Positions 24,743 through 34,629 of a DNA stretch of 44,118 bases are shown here, piece by piece. A program made the position numbers and the translations under genes. The notes beneath the pieces were generated by a model. That model did not search any database and was not told where the DNA came from. It was given only the letters and a program-made list of their open reading frames with translations. Numbering within the stretch: the stretch's first letter is position 1; the number at the start of each line of letters is the position of its first letter. The DNA is from Pleurotus djamor (taxonomy: Eukaryota > Basidiomycota > Agaricomycetes > Agaricales > Pleurotaceae), in assembly GCA_029747585.1 (NCBI GenBank), contig JAPEVF010000372.1, forward strand, positions 1 through 44,118. Direction: 5' to 3'.

Positions 24743-26718
24743 ATGGGCGGATGTCTATCAACGGCTGGATACACATTTGCTGTTACGGAGGATGATCTGG
24801 CGCTGCATAAGGAAGCTGAGAAGCTTCTCAAGGAGGTGCGTTTCATGNCATTGCNTGACTTGATTGGTGNTGCTCATGCTTGGCCTCGNAGACTAAGGCG
24901 AGGCTGGCCTCCCAAGTCAAGGTCCGTGTGCGTAGTAANGCCTCGTGCGATCGCNCTCATAGACATNCATAGGTACTACTNCTGGGATCAGGGGATTCAG
25001 GCAAATCCACCGTGTTGAAGGTACGTNTCCNTGCCTTGGCAAAGTTCTCTNGCATCTCACTTCGANCTCCTCTTCATGTAGCAAATGCGCCTTATACATC
25101 AAGTGCCTTTCTCAACTCAGGAAATAGAAATGTATCGTCAACTAATTTTCACTAATCTGACAAATGGACTCGGGGTTGTGTTGGAAGCGATGGGCGATAT
25201 GGGGTTAACTGTGGCTGAAGCTAATACTGCTCATTCAGAGCTGATATTAAANGCTATGGACGACGGACTGGATGTGAAGGATGGTGAGGCGTATTCCACG
25301 GATTATCATACTGCGCTGGCAGAGTTGTGGAAGGATGAGAGCGTCCAGCAGGCGGTACGGAGAGGGAACGAAGCGGCACTCCCAGAGAAGTGAGTNCGAC
25401 ATTTTGACTCTAGGGAGGCGTTAACGACTCGTTCTCGAAGTCTCTCGTACTTCTTTTCCTCCTTAGAGCGACTCTTCAAACCTGAATACGNGCCCACGGA
25501 GCAGGACATCATCCAATGTCGTGCCAGGACGACNGGAATATTGGAAACGATATTCAAGGTTAAGGATCAGCGCGGTTCTGAGTCGGAGCTGCTGATGGTN
25601 GATGTAGGTGGCCAGAAAAGCGAGAGGAGAAAGTGGATACACTGCTTCCAGGANGTGACGTGTATACTGTTCCTTGCCAGTCTGAGCGGATATGATCAAT
25701 GCCTGGTGGAGGACAAGAGTGCAGTGAGTGGTACCCACCATTGAATCACTNATTTCTCAACATGCGGCGTCATGCTGCTTTCAATACGCTTCAGAATCAG
25801 ATGCAGGACTCCATGACCATATGGGATTCGATATGTAACTCACAGTGGTTCAAACGAACGTCCATTGTAAGCNANACAAGTCCCCCCTTTGCNTCNCCAC
25901 AACGTAAACGAACTGACTCCTTTTCATTNGNTAGGTGTTGTTCTTGAACAAGAATGACCTATTCGAGAAGAAGCTTCCGCGGTCTGATCTGAAAATGCGC
26001 TTTCCGGTAAGCTAGCCATGCGTTCCTCCCCCANCCGAAGCAGATGCTGACCTTCTTCCTGGTTTAGGATTACTCTGGTGACTCGAATCCAGAGGTGGCG
26101 CGTAAATTTTTCAAGGATCGGTTTATGGCTCTGGCACAGAAGAGTGGAACGACAGAACGNGAGATTTTTGTACAGTGCGTCATCGTTCTNNTCAGGTTTG
26201 TTANNCTTGGCTGAATGNTTGTTCCCAGTGTAACGACNGCGACGAACACGAGAGCGATAAAGATTGTAATGAGAGCCGTGGAAGGTATGTTCTAGTTTCA
26301 AGNACCATTTGTGTGTGTTCCGGAGGTTGACGATGCTTNTTTTGACTCTAGAGTGAGTAATGTTCACCCTTTGTTATATTCACCCGTTTGGCGTTGCCGA
26401 CGTTGCCATGGCCGATCTGCCTGTGTCATTTCCCGTTAACCCTGCGGTTTGCACGATCATACCGAATACTGACTTGACTTNGCGATCTTTTTCTACATTC
26501 GATCACTTATAATCGACCCTCGATCAATCCATGTTCGCCGCGTCNTACTCGCTGCCCCATGCGATCTCNCCGCCTTCCCCGTCACGAATCTTCGGGAATC
26601 TGCCCCTCCAACCCCAACCATGATTCATTTCAATCNGTCACCCGCCGTTTATGTCACTNGGCCTTCTTGTAGCTCGATCTTGAATCGAAATGTTAGCCTC
26701 CTTTTCTTCNNCCGGTNA
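24743..26718 (+). CDS. Heterotrimeric G protein alpha subunit, tandem copy 1
   Basis: Membrane-bound GTPase that couples seven-helix receptors to effectors. Exons: 24743–24835, 24892–24921, 24973–25020, 25082–25389, 25441–25723, 25795–25866, 25935–26006, 26068–26174, 26229–26284, 26352 (one base), 26673–26718; 371 residues. Landmarks: MGGC N-terminus (myristoylation and palmitoylation), P-loop GSGDSGKST, switch I CRARTTGI, DVGGQKSERRKW, FLNKND, and TTATNT in place of TCAT. The tail reads VMRAVED then SILNRNVSLLFF. The stop is TNA at 26716–26718 (N in the assembly). The last two joins are inferred from the alpha-5 helix. Without the one-base exon the protein would end in VEE at 26356. Ten or so N's fall inside exons and introns, so some residues are unknown. 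Confidence 0.82.
26285..26672 (+). other. Intron – one-base exon (26352) – intron, Gα copy 1
   Basis: First intron 26285–26351 (GTATGT…GACTCTAG), then A at 26352, then a second intron starting GTGAGT at 26353. From that donor to the acceptor TTCTTGTAG at 26672 there is no other AG (N's aside). The single A plus G from the exon before and C from the exon after make GAC (Asp357), the residue expected at the start of the last part of helix alpha-5. The second intron is long (320 nt) for this genome, so this copy is less certain than copy 2. Confidence 0.6.
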
Positions 26719-28460
26719 CGTGAGCTGATCGAATGGTTTTTACTTCGCTTAGATTCAAGCAGCGTTGCTATGAGTTCAAGAGCNACAGNCGGACGGNGCT
26801 ACGAGAATGATGCAGAACATGCACAGGTGGCTAGCACGCTCTCGCTGCCAGACCCGCGACGATTTTGGAGGATGGAATTGTGNGACTAGGTTAACTCTAC
26901 TAATTGGATCATGGACAGCGAATANTGGACGCGCGGGAAGTTCAGGCTAGCTAACTGGTGTAGTACCATCTGCCGTGCGTCACCATTAGCGGAATGCAAG
27001 TACTGTACATCTTATGACATGTCAATGTCAATCCATTAACAGTTTGTNAAAGAATCTNTGGAGCTTGGTGCGTAGCATCTTTCACGCCAAATATGTTCAG
27101 ACCCTCAATTGCAAGTTGCAACGTTGAGGGACTTGGCAGGCGGTAGGTAAGTAGAGCGGGTGGTATGGAAGGCGGCGGCACATATGTTCCTAGCGCTGCC
27201 GTGAAGNTTGTANNTTGTACTTCGTCCCGATTAGCGTAGNCGTATTTCATTGGTNTGAATTCAGACCAAGTTGGCGTTTGCGCTATCTTGACTGCTTCAG
27301 TTCCGGTGTTATCTNNNNCNNCNNNCACNNNNNNNNNNNNNNNNNNNNNNNNNNNNNNNNNNNNNNNNNNNNNNNNNNNNNNNNNNNNNNNNNNNNNNNN
27401 NNNNNNNNNNNNNNNNNNNNNNNNNNNNNNNNNNNNNNNNNNNNNNNNNNNNNNNNNNNNNNNNNNNNNATNNTATNANGGGNCNNNGCCCCTACTCCAA
27501 CCTAGATACCACTGGTACCAGCCAGTTCAGTTCTAGGTCTACCCAAACGACTAATNCGACAATCCCTGGATCAGTCGCGTGCAATGGGACCTGGCTGGCC
27601 TCCNTTGGACCTGGAGATTGACAGCAACGCGNGTNTTCGAGAAGCCCNAGTTTTCNACATTTGATATGTGTGTCACTGCAGCTCAAGTTTCTTTGGATGA
27701 CTTCCTTCGAGCTACAGAACGCCGATACCGAGGCCATGAGCAGTGCCATGTCAATCAAAAATTGATTGTTCTCATACCCCAGTGATACCTCTGACCNAGA
27801 GCGGTTAATATTCAGTGTTTATTCGTGATGTTCAACGCAATGATCAAACGCGCCGCAGAAAAATCAATCAGTCCGTCGTTCATGCATGATGCAGGGCTTT
27901 GGCCANGATANGTCTGCATCAGAAGTCCCAGGCCGGCTGGCCGGCATCGAACCTNGATAGGGCTGGCCGCCGTTGAGATCNTCGCTGTTCGTTGCCTCTC
28001 GCAGCGAAGAAAATGGGAAAAANGAAGACTATTTTTTGGTGGGCACATCATCGATCTCGCTTCTGTGGTGGCCGTGAAGGAGTCTTCATCAATAAATTGA
28101 TCGAATTTTGTGATTCAATTTGTGGGAACCTTAAATTTGTGACCGTGGGAATCGCAGGGCTGATCGCAGGAACGTTAATTGGGTCCGTGCGTTATCATCC
28201 TTTTCCTCTAACCACATTCTCCTCCCTCCTTCCTTNCCTCGTCGTCGTCNTCNTNGTCGCCGTCAGCAGTCTCCTCGCGTCGCCCGCTTTTGTCGCNGNT
28301 GCTGCTGGACCGCTTCCCCATTTCCTTGCGTGTGACTGAGGGGCTCGGACATCAATCTCTATTTTTAATTTTGCCCGACGTTATCGCCCCGAAACAGTTT
28401 CGGCGGCTGGCTCTTTCCTTTCCACTATCATCTTTGTCGACNTAAAGTCAAGTTTATATC
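26719..28460. other. Region between the two Gα genes, with assembly gap
   Basis: No supported gene. N's are common and a long gap lies at about 27,315–27,487. The last few hundred bases before 28,461 are likely promoter and leader of Gα copy 2. Pieces of another gene could be hidden by the gap. Confidence 0.5.
27315..27487. other. Assembly gap (N run)
   Basis: Almost continuous N's with isolated called bases at the edges; true length unknown. Confidence 0.95.
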
Positions 28461-30193
28461 ATGGGCGGATGTGTATCATCGCCAGGAGGAGTGCAGGCCA
28501 CCGAGCAGGAGAAGGCACTTCATCGAGAAGCCGAGAAACAACTTAAAGAGGCACGTTTTTGCGTTTCTGCGACGCTTCTCATGGCTTACCTTCGCACAGG
28601 CTCGCGCGAAGCTGGACAANCAGGTCAAGGTACATGATTCGGAGNCATCCATCCATGGCGTGCGTTGATTTGCATGGCATATAGGTCTTATTGCTAGGCT
28701 CTGGTGACTCGGGCAAGTCAACTATTCTGAAGGTGTGTGTCTGAGTTGCGTTGTTCGGTCAATGTCTCACCTGCTCCTATGGCNCTAGCAAATGCGCGTC
28801 ATACACCATGTTCCATTCTCTACACAAGAAATCGAGCTATTCCGCCAACTCATATTCAGTAACCTGACTCAGGGTATCAAATACGTTCTCGAGGCTATGC
28901 AGGATATGGACCTCAAGGTTTCAGAGGAGAACATCTCGCATACGGAGCTGTTCGACGAGCCGCCGGATATCCGTGATGGCGAGCCTTTCCCCACGTCGTT
29001 TCTGGAGCCACTGAACGCTCTTTGGCATGATCCGAACGTCCAGCGAGCATGGGAGCGAGGCAATGAAGCCGCTTTGCCCGAAAAGTGAGTTTATCCGACG
29101 AATTCATTAGCTTTTTCTGATTTTCCTTGCAGCATGTCGTACTTTTTCTCATCACTAGACCGCCTCTTCGACCCTGCATACGTACCCTCAGAAGCCGACA
29201 TAATCCAATGTCGGGTCCGCACGACAGGAATTACGGAGACGAATTTCCAACTCAAGGAGCATGAGATGCTCATGGTTGACGTTGGCGGTCAGAAAAGCGA
29301 GCGACGGAAATGGATACACTGCTTCCAGGACGTCACGAGTATCCTCTTTTTGGTCAGTCTGAGTGGGTACGATCAGTGTCTGGTGGAGGACAAGGATGCC
29401 GTCAGTTTCTCGATTACTTTCACTTTTCTGGTGTTCGCGTAACTAACCATGGGTTCTATAGAATCAAATGCAAGACGCCATGACGATATGGGATTCAATA
29501 TGCCATTCTCAGTGGTTCAAGCAGACATCAATAGTACGCGTGCTTCCCACCTTCGCCCCACACTCTCTGATGGATGGTGTCATTCTATCACAGATACTGT
29601 TCCTCAACAAGAACGATTTGTTTGAGAAGAAGATACCGGTGTCCGACATCAAGAACTTCTTCCCAGTGAGTGCACCGGCACCATATGCCTCCCATCATCT
29701 AACATTGATGTTCACACCCACAACTAGGATTACGAAGGTGAAGCTGGCGATGTCAAAGCTGGGCGCGACTATTTCAAGAAAAGGTTCGCAAGGCTAGCAC
29801 AGAAGGCGGGTCGTTCGAAGGAACGAGAAATATACATACAGTGCGTTTCACCTTCGTGATTTGTCCTAGTGACGTGATTGAGTGCCTTGTGCTTTACTTT
29901 GTAGTATAACGACTGCTACAGACACTGCGATGTTACGCGTGGTAATGGCTGCTGTTGAAGGTATGTTTCATCTACCCCCCATGACGCCCGATGCTGATGC
30001 GTTTCTCTTTCTTCTTCCCCAGAGTGAGTCTTTTTTCCCTTTGCCCCCAACCCCCACCCACAACTCCTTTCACTTCGTGTCAATCCTTTTTCAACGTACG
30101 CTTAACGATTCCCTTCCTCCCCTTCATGCCGCGTCGCCGCCCATGTTTAGCATCGTTCTACGCTCAAATCTCGAAACGGCGGCGTTGATATAA
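28461..30193 (+). CDS. Heterotrimeric G protein alpha subunit, tandem copy 2
   Basis: Paralogue of the gene 1.7 kb upstream, same orientation and same intron positions. Exons: 28461–28550, 28600–28629, 28685–28732, 28789–29084, 29133–29400, 29462–29533, 29594–29665, 29728–29840, 29905–29960, 30023 (one base), 30151–30193; 1089 nt, 362 residues. Landmarks by residue: MGGC at 1–4 (lipidation), P-loop GSGDSGKST 45–53, catalytic Arg 182 in CRVRTTG, DVGGQ with Gln 208, NKND 273–276, TTATDT 332–337, final helix AAVED then IVLRSNLETAALI. The helical domain is four residues shorter than in copy 1. The first intron is GC–AG. Receptor specificity cannot be read from sequence, but the two copies differ strongly in the last ten residues, the part that normally contacts the receptor. 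Confidence 0.88.
28551..28599 (+). other. GC–AG intron, first intron of Gα copy 2
   Basis: Donor GAG|GCACGT, acceptor TTCGCACAG, 49 nt. Copy 1 has the same intron with a normal GAG|GTGCGT donor. Reading through, or using the GT four bases on, breaks the frame of the next exon (ARAKLD..QVK). Confidence 0.8.
29961..30150 (+). other. Intron – one-base exon (30023) – intron, Gα copy 2
   Basis: First intron 29961–30022 (GTATGT…TTCCCCAG, 62 nt), exon A at 30023, second intron 30024–30150 (GTGAGT…CATGTTTAG, 127 nt, CTTAAC branch-like site near 30,095). No AG occurs in the second intron between donor and acceptor. G + A + C gives Asp349 followed by IVLRSNLETAALI and a stop, the exact tail length of canonical Gα. 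A direct join without the A gives an unrelated frame ending QISKRRR. Confidence 0.8.
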
Positions 30194-32109
30194 TTCCTTT
30201 TCTATTTTTATTCATATATGAACGCTTTATCTTGCACATGCCACGCTGTCTTCATCTCATCATGATGCATCAATCATCCCTCTCGCATATGCGGTTATGC
30301 ACTGCTTTCCCCTAATCCTAATCCACCGTACCTTTTATCTTTCCCTTGGTCTATCCGTTCTCATCGTCGCCATTTCCTAATTCGCTGATCTATTCCTTTT
30401 CCTCTCTCTCTCGCGGAACCCCTCCCATTGTCTTTTCCCGGTTACCTGTGCTGTTCCTCTATTTCCACAAACTGGCCTTTCATCGCCAACGNAAAAAAAT
30501 GCGAAACCAATCTTAATCAATACACTCTGGGCCACACCATCCAATCCCACCGTGAATAGTGCGGTCGTGAGCAAAAATGTGAGTAATGCCATGCGTGTCT
30601 TTGCAGAAGGCGAATGTCGAGTTTTACTGATGCGGCCTTTTATGTTTTTTCCCCTTCCTGGGATTGATCTCCGAATTTAGATCCGAAGCATTATGTTGTG
30701 ATGGTGTCGAAGTGGCGTCTCGATCGAGCGGGGGGTGAGACAAGCACGCCGGAGCGGAAGATGGTGGCTCTCCCTTGTCTCTTTATGAAGTCCGGCCTTG
30801 GCCTCCTCGTTTCCAGGGGGTGGGCATCTCTTCGCTGGTCGGTGGGTCTCTGGATGGGCGGTTAGACATTTTTGCCTGTCCGGGGACGGTGGTGGATGTG
30901 TTTCTTTGACGGAGCGTTTCTCCTCGCATCTTTTATGCTTTTTTCGCTGAGCCATTTCTGTTCTTGATTTACTCACAGGTTTTTCGCTTCTTTTCTTTTC
31001 GTCATGCTCTCATCGTCCTGCTCTTCTTTCCTCGTATGTATGGTCTTATCCACTTGTAGTATACACCATTCCCCTCAGTTGTGCATGCATGAACTCAATG
31101 ACGTTATATGCCTTACCCTTCTGTTGCACTTTCCTTTCGTTGCTTATACCAAGATCTTGGCAGGATTTCCTAACTTCTACCCTATTCTAACCTACTTTGT
31201 CGATGCCACGTCAAATATGGCGTCGGCGTGGACTGTCGATCTCCTTGTTCCTTTCGTCTTCGACCAAAAACTTGAAATTGTATAGCCTTATGATTAGCTT
31301 AACACCTCCACATTTCATTTTATGCATCCAGCTATTTGAATTTCCTCGAGGATTGACGTTGATCGACGACTGTTTCGTTTTCGGTTTCTTGTGTTGATTT
31401 GGTATTACGAAGGGGGATCTGCGTAAGGATGTGGGGGTCATGCTCTGTCATGCTCCGTCGGCTCCTTCCAGACATTAGGTGCCTGAGCGGCGCAACTAGG
31501 CGGTAAATTCCTTATCATTGGTTCAGGGCCAAATGTTGCTAAAAGTTGTTGCCTGGGAGCAATTTCTGGATTCTGGAGCGAATTTTTCGGACAGGAAGGG
31601 AATTCTTATCCAAGATGAGAAGTTTGTTTCGTGGTGAAAGTAAGTCTTCGTTTACGCCTGCCTTTCCTGCATGATGTCCTCAGGTACTGTAGGAATTCGA
31701 ACTTTGAATGTTGGTGCACCTCATCCATCGCAGTCCTGTTCCTCATGGGGTTGGAACACTACCTGGAGTTCACCGTGACCTACGACCAACGGCCTCGCTC
31801 TGTGACTCAATCACTCCAACTTTGCGATGGTTCGGCTCTCCTCAGGCTCTGGAGTCCACTATCGAACCAGAACTTTGGCCGCTATCCGACGTCAAGTGCG
31901 CTTTACCACCTTGTACTCATACGCGCGATCACCCATCTGAACACAAACTCAGGCACTCAACATAGACACCGCTGTCCGGATGAACTCCTCCCTTGAACGT
32001 CGCTTCCCGCTGCCTGAGCATTCAGAAGTCCAGCAAGGCCACATACTAGCCATATCCCCTACATCGCATCCCCCGGCTCCTATCTTATGCTGAGGCGTCT
32101 CCGCATCTT

Positions 32110-32950
32110 TCAGAAAGCCCAATAGCTGCCGGTCGACGCACTTTCGCTTTCCACCATGTTAGCGACCAGTCGCGGGTTATAGGGGACAACCAAAATAGCC
32201 GATTGGTCTGACCCGGGAACGATGGAATTGTGAAGCAAATCGCAAGATAGTTCGGCAGGTTTGGTAAACAGGGAACTAGTCGGAGTCGTACGCCTACGGT
32301 TACCGATCACCCGAATGCCCGTATCGACAATACAAGCCTCGGTTCAGACGCCACTCGTTGGCGAAAGCGAGGTGAGGCCATAGCTCATGTTCGGGTTTGC
32401 TGGCATATTGAAAAGGACGTGCTTGATATGCTCCTTGCGACTTCCACAAAGATGTAACTCACCGACGTGGACACAGCTCAATTCTGGAAGCCTATCCCCA
32501 TCTTTTTTATTAGAGGGCGTCAAGACTGGCTGTGCTGCGGCGACGAGTTCCACTCAGTAGAGAGGCCTTTTGAGCTGCTTCGTAGGGGTGAGGCAATGCT
32601 GGTAAGGTGGGGAATAATGGAATTGGAAGGCATGTGATTCGTCCGACTGTATTCCCAGCAAGTGCTTGACGTTACCGTTAACGTTCGACTTTGATATTGT
32701 TCAGTATCATAAACGCCCAGATATGCCCTCTCCCGTTCGCCCTCGAGTCTAGCGACGGGTAGGCCTGATGGTTATGACGCACTACAAATCAACAGGTGCC
32801 CAATGTGAAAGCTCGGTCGTTCCTCAACATTGACATGTCCATCATCAGCGGCAGTTTTTCGCATTCAAGCTCTTGAGCCGGGTAAAAGCAAACGCTACCT
32901 TCCCCAATAATTGATGTGAGCTTGAGACATTGAGTTAAACTAGACTCGGT
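32110..32950 (-). pseudogene. Decayed coding-like sequence, family not recognised
   Basis: On the minus strand, 32,553 down to 32,110 is a single frame interrupted by one TGA at 32,344–32,346. It contains LPELSCVHVGELHLCGS, HVLFNMPANPNMSYGLTSL and LFTKPAELSCDLLHNSIVP. Further upstream, in another frame, is LTQCLKLTSIIGEGSVCFYP. The Leu-rich, repeat-like composition recalls fungal F-box/LRR proteins, but no F-box is visible, so this is only a suggestion. Confidence 0.25.
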
Positions 32951-33638
32951 CACTCAACGCTTCTAGAATCGAAGTATACTCTGGGGTGCGATTCCACCGT
33001 TCGTCACAGGAAGTCAAACCAGGCTCCAACCCTTGTTCGTCAAGTGATAGCCACAAATATCATTTACTCGACTTGAATCCATCAGCGCGTGCTTGGATAG
33101 CACATGTAAGTGACCTCTTCTTATCCGTTCGCGCAGGTTTCATTGATCCTCGTCCATGAACTCTCGAAGCCTAACTATCCAGTGCATCACTGGGCCGGCT
33201 CGGCGACAGCATCTCATGTACCTTTCTCTCAAAAAATGACATACGTTAGAAGGCTTTCCAATCAGAACGCTTCGTAGAAACTTACCTCGGTGAAGAGTTG
33301 TACTGGTGCCCGACTGCCGATGTCTGATCTAATTAATATCGCTTGAACTCAAGTCCACCTTGATTCTTCATAGGTTTATGGGGTGAAACGAGCGAAGGTT
33401 TTCTTCTCAAGCTGAGGTATGGAGGTACAGAAGGTCCCTAAGGATTGTAAGTACATCCATTTGTGGCTTGAGTCATGCTCCACCGGACAAAGTCCGAAGC
33501 GACAGCTCACCACACTTTTGTTCTGCTTCATTACTTGCATCTCTATCAAGCAGTCTATGAGTCGGAGGAACAGGCGGAAATAGCATCAGGTTCCCGAAAG
33601 GGCGAGGTCAAGCACCTCCCACCGCTGCGAATTTGTAT

Positions 33639-33652
33639 AAGTACTGGATAGC
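33639..33652 (+). promoter_or_regulatory. Possible TATA-like element
   Basis: TTGTATAAGTACTG lies about 85 bases upstream of the start codon at 33,731, a usual distance for a fungal core promoter. Assigned by motif and position only. Confidence 0.3.
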
Positions 33653-33730
33653 ACATCCCCAAGGTCCTCCCCATCAGCATCAGCATCAGCGATTACTCTC
33701 CGTTGACCTTTCTACCCAAAGCTCGCAACA

Positions 33731-34344
33731 ATGTCTCTGCTTGTTCCTGGAAAAATCTACAAATTCAAAGTACAACCCTCCGGCAGGTTTGGTGGCATGC
33801 TCGCAACCTCCCATGGCGAAGGAGCAGTCATCACCACTGCAGCCGATAGGCCTGGTGTTGGTGACCAGACGGTAAGGCTATTGCTCTTCTGCTGGCCAAT
33901 GAGTAACACAGACTCAACCGTTCACAGTGGATGATCAAAGAAGGCAGCCGCGACTCGGAGTTTACTATCGTCGACCGCAATGATCCAGCTTGCGGATTAA
34001 CAGCTAACGGTCCCAAAGCCGCCTTGACCTTGACTAAGGAGCCCACTGTGTTCAAGGCTAACAGCTTCAAGGGCGACGACGGCAAGGATACCGTGGCGTC
34101 AGTATGAGCCATTTCATCAGCAACTCATAGTACTGACACGCTTGTCATCATCAGCATATACGTGGTTGATCCAAAAAGAGTTGGATCCACCTGGTATGTA
34201 GGCACCAAGGAACAAACGGTACGCCTGGCTTCCATGCATATAATCTTGCACTCACAACGGATCCTCTAGGTTGTGATTCAGCCAATTCCTGTCATCCCTA
34301 ACCACCCAGAGGTACCTAAATGGGAGGCCATTGAGAGCGACTGA
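33731..34344 (+). CDS. Small beta-trefoil-like protein, possible I66-type peptidase inhibitor
   Basis: Exons 33731–33871, 33928–34097, 34155–34218, 34270–34344; 149 residues. No signal peptide: the protein starts MSLLVPGKIYKFKVQPSGRF, like cytoplasmic mushroom inhibitors. Repeated W-containing strands (QTWMIKEGS, STWYVGTKEQ, EVPKWEAIES) and a Pro-rich segment before the last Trp fit the beta-trefoil serine peptidase inhibitors of mushrooms (cospin, family I66), which act on animal proteases. The similarity is a pattern match I cannot score; a lectin-like trefoil is the main alternative. The second intron is placed at GTCAGT (34098) because the neighbouring GTATGA at 34102 would create an early stop. 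Confidence 0.55.
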
Positions 34345-34629
34345 TGTAAATACACATGATGTGATGTTCGTGACGAAATTCGAAGTTCGACGTCCCCTGT
34401 TGACGTCGCCCCTTTAATCAGTGAGCTCTGAGATCTGAGTCGACTTCGCGGACTTTGCTTTCCTAGATGGAGCTCGGCGACGATCCATCGCCAATCTTAA
34501 TCAACAATCGAAGGTGGACTAATCCTCGCACTCTACGGAAAGCCTGAGGTGGAATCGACAAGAAGTGGATAGAAATGAAGGTAGTATGGTACAGGCGGCA
34601 ATTCAAATGGATGGCATGCTATATCGCAG

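Larger units (their letters stand above)
30194..33730. other. 3.5 kb without an intact gene
   Basis: From 30,194 to about 31,450 the sequence is T- and C-rich and probably holds the Gα 3' untranslated region and spacer. From 31,600 on there are coding-like remnants: plus strand 31,740–31,965 (for example STIEPELWPLSDVKCALPPC) and minus strand 32,110–32,950 (listed separately). No complete gene can be built. Confidence 0.4.

Noticed and set aside
26352..26356. Short Gα copy 1 ending in VEE and TGA
   Set aside because: A Gα lacking the alpha-5 tip would be non-canonical, and both copies can reach a proper tail by the one-base exon; kept only as a possible intron-retention isoform.
29961..30150. 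Single intron in Gα copy 2 with a GTTTCA donor four bases downstream, giving GluGlyIle before the tail
   Set aside because: The donor is weak, it adds two residues before the helix and leaves the strong AG|A|GTGAGT sites conserved in both paralogues unexplained. Not fully excluded without cDNA.
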